This document shows positions 11,902 through 21,937 of a stretch of DNA of 64,000 nt, piece after piece. The DNA is from Cryptomeria japonica (taxonomy: Eukaryota; Streptophyta; Pinopsida; Cupressales; Cupressaceae): NCBI RefSeq assembly GCF_030272615.1, contig NC_081414.1, forward strand, positions 339,738,502 through 339,802,501, read 5' to 3'. How positions within the stretch are numbered: position 1 is the stretch's first letter; each line of letters starts with the position of its first letter. The position numbers and the translations under genes are program-made. Below the pieces are notes generated by a model. That model did not search any database, had not been told where the DNA came from, and worked only from the letters and a program-made list of their open reading frames with translations.

Positions 11902-12492
11902 TGTAAATTATAATCTTCTACAATTCATACCTCATATTTGTGCTCCTACTTTAGTGTGTCTTATCTTCATTCCTCCTAGGCTTGTTTTGGCCCCTTTTTA
12001 CTCCAAATTTTATGTCACTTGATTGCATAAGTAGAGTGGACCACATCCTAGGGCTATGCCTCCTTATTTTCTTGTCTATTTTTGGGACGACAAGGGAGTT
12101 ATGGCACCCCTATCTATACTAGAGCACCCCCACTACCCCGATCCTTCTTAAACATGACCCATTTCAAATATGGGTGGGAATTTCCTCTCCTCGATGGATT
12201 TTTGCCCCTATAGCACCACTTGACCATTCAAGATCAACCTAATCAGTATTTTACCTAGGGAACCCTATCAATTCATTTTGATATCACACTCATACCCCGC
12301 AATTCATGCATATTTCAAGCATTCATCATCCCAAATTCTCAAGAACTCATGTCAACATGTCATCCCACCATATCCTTCAAGAATCATGGACAAAAATCAC
12401 ATCAATATTCATGCAAGCATTTATGTTTTATTAAATCATTCATGTATTTGTCATGTCATTGCATTCAACATTTGTGATCATATCTAAAGAGT
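11902..12492 (+). repeat. LTR D(+), 5' portion
   Basis: Starts TGTAAATTATAATCTTCTAC and matches the reverse complement of 51584-51327 and then 42766-42400. It breaks off at ATCTAAAGAGT, where element C is inserted, and resumes at 41813 with AGAGCATTG. The uninterrupted sequence exists in LTR D(-) (ATCTAGAGAGCATTG on the minus strand), which proves the join. Confidence 0.85.
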
Positions 12493-13660
12493 TGTAGCAT
12501 CCTAAATTGTACTCCCTTACAATTTAGTCCATATTTTGGGCCCTCAAATTAGCGTGTGTCCCGCAATGCTTGATTAAGGCCTGATTATGCTTATACCATG
12601 CAAATTTGTCCTTGTCTTCGTTCAACACATCACATAGCCCCTTGTCTTGCCCCCAAATTAGGGTAAGACTAGAGTGTGGTGCTTTGGTCCTCATTAGGAC
12701 TAGAGAACCATGCTTTGGTCCCCCTTAATTGGGCCCTTTCTTTGTCCCCTCTTTCATCTTCAAAAATGAGTAGGAAATCTCTCCCTGTGTCAATCTATGT
12801 CAAAAAATTAATGCATTTTTTTGATGGGCAAGCATATAAGGAGGTTTTCCCCTCTCTTTTTCATATCAATATATCATAAGAGAAGGGAAAAATTATAATC
12901 ATTCAAGCATTCAAGAATTCATCATCAAGAATCTCTAGAGGTCTTCAAGGCTGCATTCTTCATCTATCTATTGTGGAGCAACATTACATCATTCATTTAC
13001 AAGCATGTGTGTGTTATTAGGGTTTTTTCATGTTCATGCCATTGCATACAACATATGTAATTATATTCAAGAAGAAAAGAATCATTATCAGTCATTGCGG
13101 ATCTGAGGTTTATCCTTCTATTATTTATTTCAATATTTACAATATTCAATCAAGGTTAATTCCTAAACTAGGGTTTGACTTAGGCAAGCCCGCATTCCCA
13201 ACTTATTTCTCTTTCTTTCTATGTGTAGGAAACAAGTATGGGCCTGTGATCTTCAGGATAGGCATTATTTGAAGAGATGAATCAAGCCTCTTTGGCATAC
13301 GAAAAGTTAGGAGGACCAGAGCAACAAGCACTCCACTCCCAAAATTTTTGGAGCTTTTTCGAGGATCGGGTTTGAATCTGCATATTCTGCTCATATCCAA
13401 GTGTGTGCCTCAATTTGATGACTGTAGCTCACCGTTTCTGCATTTTTACCTTCATTTTCAACACTTTTCCTTAATTTCAACATTTCAACTCACAAAAGAG
13501 GACAAATCAACATCAACCCCTTGAATCCAATTAGTATTTTAGTCCTCATAATTATTGATTTGTGACTAAATTGATTGGATTCACCCCTCTTTTGAATGTA
13601 ATGGTAAATTAGTAGTTTTCTCCCTCTAATTGTGGAAACCCTAATTTTTCACCCATTACA
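12493..13660 (+). repeat. 5' LTR of element C (1168 bp)
   Basis: Aligned by eye with 40655-41812 along its length. TATA box ATATAAGGAGG at 12834-12844. Ends ...CACCCATTACA. The following TTTTGGTGAACCCGACTCC (13661 on) is probably the primer site; the tRNA it would pair with is not identified. Confidence 0.9.
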
Positions 13661-14480
13661 TTTTGGTGAACCCGACTCCTTACATCATTAATTATGATTT
13701 ATGTTCTCATATTTGATTATATATGCAACTTAAAATTCAAATTTTCATTTACAAGTGTGATTTCCAATCAAATTTTAAAAATTTAGAGGTTAAATTCAAC
13801 AAAACCCTAATTTTGAAATTGAAAATTGAGCTTGTGAATTGCTTAATTTGGAGTAATTATTTCAGATATAAGTGTTTTTCAATTTCAAAATTCAAGATTT
13901 CACTTACAAGCTTAACTTTAAATTTAAATTTAAGTGGTTAATTTCAAAAACCCTAATTAAAAAAAAAAAAAAAGAGCTAGTGTGTTGTTTAAATTTTGAA
14001 TTTACCATTTCAAATTTGATTGTTAATTCAAATTCAAAATTGCAATCTTAGATTAAATTTCAAATTTAAATTTTAAAATTAAGAGGTTATTTTTACAAAG
14101 CCCTAATTTTAATTTTAATTTTCTAGGGGGTTGCATAATTTTTCACAATTATTCATTATCTTTTCAAAATCATAAATTAATTTACTTAATTAATTAAACA
14201 ATCATTTTTACAAAAAAATTGCATTGTTTAATTATTTCAAATTTCAAAATTTAAATTTCAAGTTTCAAATTCTCATTTTTAAACTTCATTTCATATTTTT
14301 CAAAATTTAAATCTTAATTTCAAAATAAAAATTATAAAATTATAAAAAAATAAACAAATCAAATTTGTGGGTCTTATCAATTTACATAAATTAAGAGGTT
14401 TTATTTTGATCAATTTTTCTAGATCTAAATTTAAATATTCATCATCATAATTAATGGATTTGATTTATTTTTTATTTCAC
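13661..14480 (+). repeat. Low-complexity A/T leader of element C
   Basis: About 750 bp dominated by variants of AAATTTCAAATTTAAA, with a run of at least 14 A near 13960. It lies between the primer site and the gag-like frame. The matching leader of element L (about 51830-52040) is far shorter, so this stretch probably grew by slippage. No gene here. Confidence 0.75.
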
Positions 14481-14482
14481 AT

Positions 14483-15690
14483 ATGATTACATTGATTTTT
14501 ACCTACATTTATTATAATCATGTATCGGATAATGGCTTATTTTTTTTCATGTTACTTATTTTCATTCATAGCACTTGGACATTTTGCATTTTTAGGGTTT
14601 CCAAGTTGCTTCCTTTTCATCAATTAGATCTCAAAACTTTCATCTATCATGTACTTTGTGTTATGATAATATTTTTGGGAAAATGCATCTCATATATAGA
14701 TCACCTCAAAGCTTTTGTAGATCCTAATCCTAGAGATGTTAATGGAAAATCTAATACTTGTACCTCTCCTAGGCTATCTAATATGGATGAAGAAAGAACT
14801 AATTCTCCTATAAATGATCTCTTTAATGGAGACCAAGCATTGAAGAGCAACATGGCCCCATCGTCTTCTCAAACACATACCCTTTCACAAGGGGGGGAAG
14901 ATCAAAGTATTAGTGTTTCCATCTCTCTAGATCCTCCTTATTCTCCTTGAGCCTATCTTAGTCATCAAAACATTTGCAGATAAGATGATGTTGTGCATTT
15001 TATTCATATCTTCCTCCCCACATAACATTAAGAAAAGATGAGGCCTTAGATGATAAGGATATTCTCTCTCAATCAAGCAAAGAGGATATGCATGATGAAA
15101 GAAAGGAAGAATATCCTTCATAAGATATTCCTTCTTCATCTAATAATACTTTCATTCCTTCTAAACATCCTTACAATACAAACTTCAAATAAATTTATAA
15201 TAGTGTTCCTCTACCTTATCAATTAAAGGATTCTTATGGGAGTGGTTTTAACATAATATCAAAACAAAGTTCTGGAGGATGAGGACTTGAGAAATTTGAA
15301 CAAGGAATTTGAGTCCCTATAAACCCTCCTACACAAATCAATACAGAAGGCCTAGGAAATAATCATAAATCTCCTATGGATGACCTCCTTAGGATTCAAT
15401 ATTTTAAAGATCATATTGCAAGACAAAAAGCCATTCATGTAGCTAAAAGTGTTTCTTCTTCAAAAACTCCTTTTTGCTCCTTTAATCAAACACATGATCA
15501 TCATGCTAATGAGTGTCTGGATTTTCCAAAATGTATGCAAGAATAAGTTGATAATGGAGTTGTTAAATTTCCTGATGACAATCCTTCTTCTTCTAACAAT
15601 CCTAATCCTACATCATAAAATAATAAGCCTACACCTATTGATGATCAAGAAAAATTAGCTACTCAAATCTTTTGGAAATTGAAGTATGAA
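14483..15690 (+). pseudogene. gag-like frame of element C with G-patch and Cys/His box
   Basis: Visible segments include NMDEERTNSPINDLFNGD and SISLDPPYSP (to 14948), then, in another frame, LRKDEALDDKDILS, a glycine-rich GFNIISKQSSGG / GLEKFEQGI segment near 15240-15310, and PFCSFNQTHDHHANEC near 15476. The glycine-rich segment matches the G-patch pattern better in the copy in element L. The Cys/His box resembles gypsy gag knuckles of the CxFH...H...C type. At least seven stops are present. Function is unknown; RNA binding or capsid assembly is likely from position. Confidence 0.65.
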
Positions 15691-15696
15691 AAGAAT

Positions 15697-16976
15697 TGTT
15701 AGGAGTACCAAAGAAGGAAGACCAAGTGGGGGGGTGAATCAATCTTCACCAAAATATTAAAATTTAAGCACAACAATAGATCTAACAAACTACAACAATA
15801 AAAAGATAAGAAAATTAACAACATAATACATAACACCAATATTTTTGATGTGAAAAACCCGGTTAAGAGAAAAACCGTAGTGGGAACCTACCCACAGTAA
15901 GATGATACTCTACATTAGTATGTAAAAATATTACAATGGGGAATGCACATGCATTCAGGCACACCACCTAAAGCTCATTGCTCAAAATATATTTGCCTGG
16001 AAGGCTACAACCCTCAAGGAAGTCTTGCTGACTTACAACAAATTTCAGACTACAATCCTAAAGAAATAAACTGAAGGAATAGCATCTTCAAATGCCTTAT
16101 TATAGTTCTAGTTAAGCACAATTGTCTTCTCTGCAACACCAATCTCACCTCAACCTAGAAACCAAATGATAAATTTCTTGTTTGCACATACACCACTCCA
16201 TGATGATGCAGACACAACACCGACACCCAAACTACATGAATAACTCACCTATATATACAATTCATCAACCTTGATAACAAGGTCGGCTAAACCCTCAATT
16301 ATAAAATTACATCACACGATACAAAGATCGACCACTGGACCAATATAATTATTTGCATATCATAACATCGACCTAATTCAAATTTCCAAATGATCAACTC
16401 CACTAGAAATCACGTGAAGATCAACTGCAACACACTACACCACCAAAAATCATGCAAAGATCAACTGCAACATGCTACACCACCAGAAATATCGCATAAC
16501 ACAAAAATCAATAACGGTTGATGGAAACCACCAAAAAATTGCACAACAATCAATGTGGATCACCAAAACAAATAGGGCACGACTAGGAAACACCAACAAG
16601 AATGTTAAAATCATTCAGAATAGATGCACCAACACCACTTTTCAAATCTTCATTGGTCAACATCTAGAAGCTCAAGAACACAACCAAACAAAAATTGTCA
16701 TGAAGAAAGATAACTTGCAGAGTACCAACAAACCATCTGAAATTAAGATACACAAAACCAATCAAAATGATATCCCAAAGTCTCAGCACAAGATTTTCTC
16801 ACACCAGAATATAGCGGAGGAAATATCAACCTCTGCAAAACAGTGATTAGCAAAACCAAACTACAAAACCGGATCAGAAAAATATTCCCAATCACACGGA
16901 GATAAATCATGGGAATATGTTGGCATCAATGACAACAACATATCCTTGAAGTAGAAATGAACAATCATATCCAACA
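15697..16976 (-). mobile_element. Solo copia LTR E (1280 bp)
   Basis: Begins TGTTAGGAGTACC and ends ATATCCAACA, flanked on both sides by AAGAAT (15691-15696 and 16977-16982). Minus orientation is shown by the G-run block CAAGTGGGGGGGTGAATC near the left end and a minus-strand TATATATAGG near 16250. With no interior and a clean target duplication, it is a solo LTR formed by LTR-LTR recombination. It interrupts the gag-like frame of C. Confidence 0.88.
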
Positions 16977-16982
16977 AAGAAT

Positions 16983-17210
16983 GTGATTTTTTCTTTTGTG
17001 ATTTTAGCACTAAGCAGAAAGAAGGTAGTGGACATTGCCTTTTTCATCATGGTGATTCTCAATCTCTTGTAAAGTGTAAAGAATTTAAGGAATTTGTTCA
17101 AGAACAATACGATCTTTCTCATATATGTATTTCAACAATTCTTTCTCTCTTTCTTGGTGAAAAGGTAATGCCTTAGCACTCATTTCACCCTCATTTTACT
17201 CCTCATCCTA
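16983..17210 (+). pseudogene. Continuation of element C gag-like frame, second Cys/His box
   Basis: With E removed the frame reads on through CDFFFCDFSTKQKEGSGHC and the box CLFHHGDSQSLVKC near 17035-17075. That box has the same 14-residue span as the first box at about 15478. It then runs CKEFKEFVQEQYDL. The two boxes are roughly 75 residues apart in the uninterrupted element. No protease follows. Confidence 0.6.
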
Positions 17211-17570
17211 TGACACAAGTAGTTAACTTAATTAGGGGCTCTTTGTCATTAGAGGTGATGCTTTTTCAAATTCAAATATCTTGGGGTAGCAACATTATTC
17301 TCTCTTACTTTTATCCTATTTCTCATAGTTTCACCATTTCCTTTATGGATTTCATTCTTCATAACTTGATGTCCTTTCTTACATAGTGTTGTCACTGATT
17401 TCAGCTAACCTGAATCATGGTACAACCCCTACAAAATTTGTCCATTTCATAGCCTATGTCCTCCAAGGTCAGTCGACTTCCCTTGTAAGTCATGTCAGTT
17501 TGCTTCTTCGTTTTTGTCATTTTCATGTTTTTACCTTCATCTTTTATTTCATCTTTTAATTGCACTTTAG

Positions 17571-17997
17571 GTTTTAAAACCCAAAATGCAATAATTCTTA
17601 TGTTTTCCTGCACATCGGGTTTTAAAACCCAAAGTGCAGTTTTGGTCTACCAAGTAGTGTAGGTCAGGTTTTAAAACCTGACCTGTAGGTCTGCCTATTG
17701 GTAGATCAGGTTTAAAAACTTGATGTGCAGGTCTTCCCTATTGGCAGGTTGGGTTTTAAAACCCAACTTGCTAGCCTCTTTTACTATCACATCAGGTTTT
17801 AAAAACTGATGTACAAACCATGTCTGACCCTAATGCAAGTCAAGTTTTAAAACCTGACCTATCAGTCTTTTCCTGCACATGGTGCGAGTTGAATTTTAAA
17901 ATCTGACCTGCAACCTAGATTTTGCCCAATTGTAGATCGGATTTTAAAACTTGACCTGCAACCTTGACCTACCCAAGTGCAGATCAGGTTTTAAATC
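17571..17997. repeat. 48-bp minisatellite with palindromic TTTTAAAA core, ten units
   Basis: Ten copies of a GGTTTTAAAACC-like palindrome have centres near 17575, 17623, 17672, 17713, 17757, 17800, 17848, 17897, 17945 and 17992. Spacing is 41-49 bp, most often 48. One arm pair (17661-17684) is a perfect 24-bp palindrome with half AGGTCAGGTTTT; another (17748-17767) is a perfect 20-bp palindrome. Between cores the words ACCTGCA and TTGCCTA recur, so whole units, not only cores, are repeated. It lies inside element C. Confidence 0.88.
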
Positions 17998-19295
17998 CCA
18001 ATTTGGTTGATTTTTCTGTCTTTTTGTCTAAGTGTAATTTTGATCTTGCGAACATCATTTCGGGTCTTTGAAGCCAACAATCTGATGGGGAATATTGATT
18101 TACATGATGAAAATGTTGCAGATTCTAGCGGATGATTGATCTTTCTCCAATTAAATATAGAGGGAAGAAAATGAATAATAAAGTGTCCTCATTGACACTA
18201 ACTAGAATTCATGTAGTTGCATCTTTTCTTACTACAAATTTTCTTGCAATTGCATTTTTATTTTATGCAGTAGTTGTAGTCAAGTTGGACTCTATAGTTG
18301 AATTACTTAACTATGCCCACATTTTTCTCAACCCTTTTCCTATAAAAGGAGGAACCTCATTTGTAAACATTTATCTTTTATATTCTTAGAAAAACTCTGC
18401 CGAATTGTTGCCTCAAGTGAGACTTTGAGATTGTTTTTTATGAGAATTAATCAAGTAAATATAGAAGTTAATTCTCTTTGTTTCCAAACTTTGAGTTGGG
18501 AAAGAAATTGTGTATATGAGTGAATGTTCTTTCATTAATTGCGTATATGTGTTCTTTAATTCCTTGATGGTATTGGTGTTAGGTTTATGTTGTTAAAGGA
18601 GCACTCTAATTGTGATTCTAGACTTTGAGCGATCTTTCATATTTGGAAAATCTTATTGTAATATGGTGATTAAGTAGGAGGCTTTGTACTACTATTGATT
18701 ACTTTTTCTTAGTGAAAGTTTTATCTATAAGTTGAAGACTTTGAGCTGCAAGCTATAATAGTTATTAGATTGAAAATTGGATTGTACTCACCTAAGACTT
18801 TGTGCTTATGCTGATTTAGGGATATATTTTAATCATTGTAAGAAAGTGTAGTTAGTTTTTTAGTTTGTAAGAAGTTTTATCAAGTGAAGGGATATGTGTT
18901 AATTCTGAAAAAGAGAATTATACACCTTGACCTTACCCCCCAATTTATTTTTAAGTTGTTGAAATACCAAAATTATACCAGGAAACCTCCCCTTGATGAG
19001 AGGAGAGACTTTGTCTCAACATAGATGTGTGTGAAATACATATTTTTTCATTGGTACATTGGTGACAAAATATTCACCTAGCACATAGAATTATCCTTCA
19101 TGTGAGTACATCTGTGTCCCTTGTTAGAACATATTCTTTATTTGAAATGACATATCTTTTATGAATAATCTCTCCTAAGAAAATGTGTGATTATTTCTTG
19201 ACCTCTTGCTTGGGGAGAAATGATAGCATTTTCCCTTTCTCTCTTGTTATCCAATGTATCATTATTCCCTTTAGGGATTACATTTTTCATATGTT
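17998..19295 (+). other. Interior of element C: possible embedded LTR-like segment
   Basis: No coding frame I believe; the 85-codon frame at 18132-18389 has no recognisable features. A strong TATA box (CCTATAAAAGGAGG, 18339) is followed by five dispersed copies of GACTTTGAGC-like words (about 18413, 18490, 18625, 18735 and 18803), a layout seen after the TATA boxes of the copia LTRs here. The end (19080-19295) shares degenerate repeats with 39019-39330. I could not find paired ends, so an embedded LTR is only a possibility. Confidence 0.4.
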
Positions 19296-20057
19296 TGTTG
19301 GCATTCTACACTCTTATGAGAATAGTTGATGTTATCATTGATGGCAACCAACTGGCAACTCACAGGGAATTGGTTTCTACATGCCCGACATCACAAACTT
19401 CATACACTGGCATTCAAATTACATCAACAACAAAGCATACCAGCACTCCAGCTGACATGGGATGAACTTTTGTTTATTGTAATATAATTATCTTTTATAA
19501 GTCGACATGGTATAATGTAAATGACTCATATATGTATGAGATCTTATAAGTTATTTTGGCATGTGGAAAAATATATGTATGGTAGATAATAATTGTTTAG
19601 TGGCAACAAAGGTTTTGGTTATAGACTAAGCTTAAACCGGTACTGAACCCAACATTAGAGATTTTGTTTTGAGCAGTACATTGTATTGGATTTGATAATC
19701 TATTTTGTAGTTAGTGTGACTCTTTATTGAGCAGTGAGCTCTAGGCTATTGGCCTCTCTGTATGTGCAGGCCCCTTATTGTAAGTAGTATTTATTCATTG
19801 GCTAGTGAGTAAATATTGTAGGTCACAAATCCCACCGAGGTTTTTCCCACACCAAATTTCCTCATTAAATATCTTGTGTTATGGTGTGTTTCTTTGTTAT
19901 CTCTATTATTTTTGTTTACTGCAATAATTCTTATTTACCCATACACTATTCTGGTTTGCAAAATTATCAATAAGTTTAAATATTCTGCTAACTGATTAGA
20001 CACTGATTCACCTCCCCCCCCCACTCAGTGTCTTTGGGACTACCATTGAATCTAACA
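19296..20057 (+). repeat. 5' LTR of element F (762 bp)
   Basis: Matches 38219-39013 throughout. Contains a hairpin at 19786-19817 (12-bp arms AGTATTTATTCA / TGAGTAAATATT, with two G-U pairs as RNA), then AAATCCCACCGAGGTTTTTC, a C-run block near 20013, and the end TCTAACA. A promoter-like CATATATGTATGAG lies near 19530. Confidence 0.93.
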
Positions 20058-20058
20058 A

Positions 20059-20070
20059 TTGGTATCAGAT
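20059..20070 (+). other. Primer binding site of element F
   Basis: TTGGTATCAGAT begins two bases after the LTR. This is the initiator tRNA-Met type site, with the last base changed from the TGGTATCAGAGC seen in J. Confidence 0.85.
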
Positions 20071-20128
20071 CCTAGTCCTCTATTTGCAAAAGCCTAACAA
20101 CTTGAGGGAGATTTTGACACCGGTACAA

Positions 20129-20990
20129 ATGGAGAACTTAAGAAAATGATTGGAAGGAGCTCTTGAAGATTTTGATGCAAAAAAATTGAAGAATATCAAA
20201 CTTGAATATGATCTGAGGACTACTAAGGAATTCATTAATGGACTTCAAGAAAATCTGGTTATAGCACAAAATAAGAGAAAGGAGCTTCATGAGAAGATGC
20301 AGAATGATGATGATGAAAAGGAAACTCTTAGAGACATTGCAAATAAGTTGAGACAAGAAAACAGTAATATGAAGAATCAAATGCAAAATATGACTATGAG
20401 GTTATGTAAGGATATTGAAGACACGAAGAATAATGAAGAAGACTTGACTAGGAGACTTGATGATGATGGAAATGAAATTCTTAGACTTGGTCATGAAAAT
20501 GATATGTTAAAGACATATCTAATTCACATGCAACATGATAAAGATGAGCTTGTGAGACAAGTTGGAATTCTAGAAAATGAATTGGCTACTGCAAATAAAC
20601 ACAAAGACAAATTAAAGAAAAGTTCAAAAGAACTTGATGACATGCTTAAAAGAGAGAAACCTAGTGGAGATACAAATGGACTTATATTTGATCATGGATA
20701 AAGTTCCGGTACCGCAAATAATCAAGATCAGAACAAACCAATAAGACAACCTAATGCTTATAAATTTAATGGGAAATGTTTTAATTGCAACAAGTATGGT
20801 CACAGAGAAAATCAATGTAGATTTAGAAATAATCAGAATATAAACTCACCCACCAGTCAATGTTGCAAATGCAACAAAGTTGGTCATAATTCAAAAAATT
20901 GCAGAATGAATATAAAATGTTATGCTTGTGGAAGATTTGGGCATTTATATAATCCATGCAGATCACAAACTGGTCAAGGATATGGAAAGT
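20129..20990 (+). pseudogene. Gene 1 of element F: coiled coil plus zinc knuckles, first part
   Basis: Starts MENLRK about 60 bp after the primer site; codon 7 is a TGA. Residues 20-185 form an almost uninterrupted charged coiled coil (LENELATANKHKDKLKKSSKELDD style heptads). After a TAA at 20699 come three CCHC knuckles: CFNCNKYGHRENQC, CCKCNKVGHNSKNC and CYACGRFGHLYNPC. The frame is then cut by unit G after GGATATGGAAAG. There is no UBN2 or gypsy gag core, so assembly may depend on the coil and nucleic-acid binding on the knuckles. It likely acts as a nucleocapsid-like protein; this is inferred from domains and position. Confidence 0.85.
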
Positions 20991-21937
20991 GTTGTTCTCA
21001 AATTTTGATTCCCCTCTTATCCCTTATAAAAAATATAACAACTCCATTTGCAAATAAAGAGACCAAAGAAAAAATAACCTCAGAGCAACATATGACAAGG
21101 TTTCAAGAACCTTCTACACTTTGAACTTATCCAAAGTTCAGGCAGGTATACCTTTTGTGATTAACTTCACACTTTTAAAATGAGATCCATAGTAAACCAG
21201 TCCAAAAACCAGTGAATCTTATCGCCTCAACATGAACTGAAATAATAAAAGAAAGCTTAGGCTCATTTTCAGTATTGATCTTCAAGAAACGTAAAAAGAG
21301 AACTACAATTGATACCAGTGCCTTATCCAGGCCACAAAGTCATCTAAATTAAACAAGGATCTCACAATTAAACATCTCCATACATATCATGACTTCAGCT
21401 TCTATCAACCCCATACATGCTTGACATATATAAGAGTCTTTCCTTATTAGACTAGACAGTGTTCATTAGATTCAAAGTCTCCAACAAAATAACATACTAA
21501 CAGAGATATTCCTTGCGTATTTAATTCCCCTCCTAAAGAAGAAAACTAAGAAACATATCTATAAAGACTGCATTACAATCCATGTTCAATTAAATAACCA
21601 TAGATTACCCAAATGAAATTAGTAAATTATTGAAAGCACACCAGAAGACAACACAAATTCTAGGCTCGAAATTTATGGTCTATATATTGATATTCATTTG
21701 AAAAATCTTATAAAACTTAGAACATTCTCTGTAAACTTAGAAAAACCCAGATATATTTCTAAAAAGTTTCTTTACAAATTCTTGTGATCCCCCTTTAACT
21801 AGTCCTAATATCCATTTATAATAGTATGGATGCATACAAGCTTCAGACCTTTTCAAAAAAGTTTGTTACAACAACCTTCTTGTTTCAACAAGAAGTTACA
21901 AATCTTTTTTTTTCTAACAGCCCCCTTTTGCCAATTG

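Noticed and set aside
16472-16846. 124-codon open frame rich in Gln, Asn and Lys
   Set aside because: It lies wholly within solo LTR E, in the U3-like portion, with low-complexity composition and no domain.
17571-17997. CRISPR-like array (regular repeats starting GTTTTAAAAC)
   Set aside because: The units are degenerate, the sequence between cores is itself repeated and not unique, there are no cas genes, and the array sits inside a plant retroelement. It is a minisatellite.
18132-18389. 85-codon open frame with hydrophobic stretches as a small membrane protein gene
   Set aside because: It lies within decayed element C sequence just before a TATA box. No homologue or conserved feature is visible and the composition matches the AT-rich surroundings.
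20991-21919. 20991-21919 as an ordinary 929-bp LTR of unit G (it runs from TGTTG to CTAACA next to a GGGGG-containing purine run on the minus strand)
   Set aside because: No matching copy exists at the other end (25400-26957), which an LTR pair would require. The purine run may be chance or a relic.
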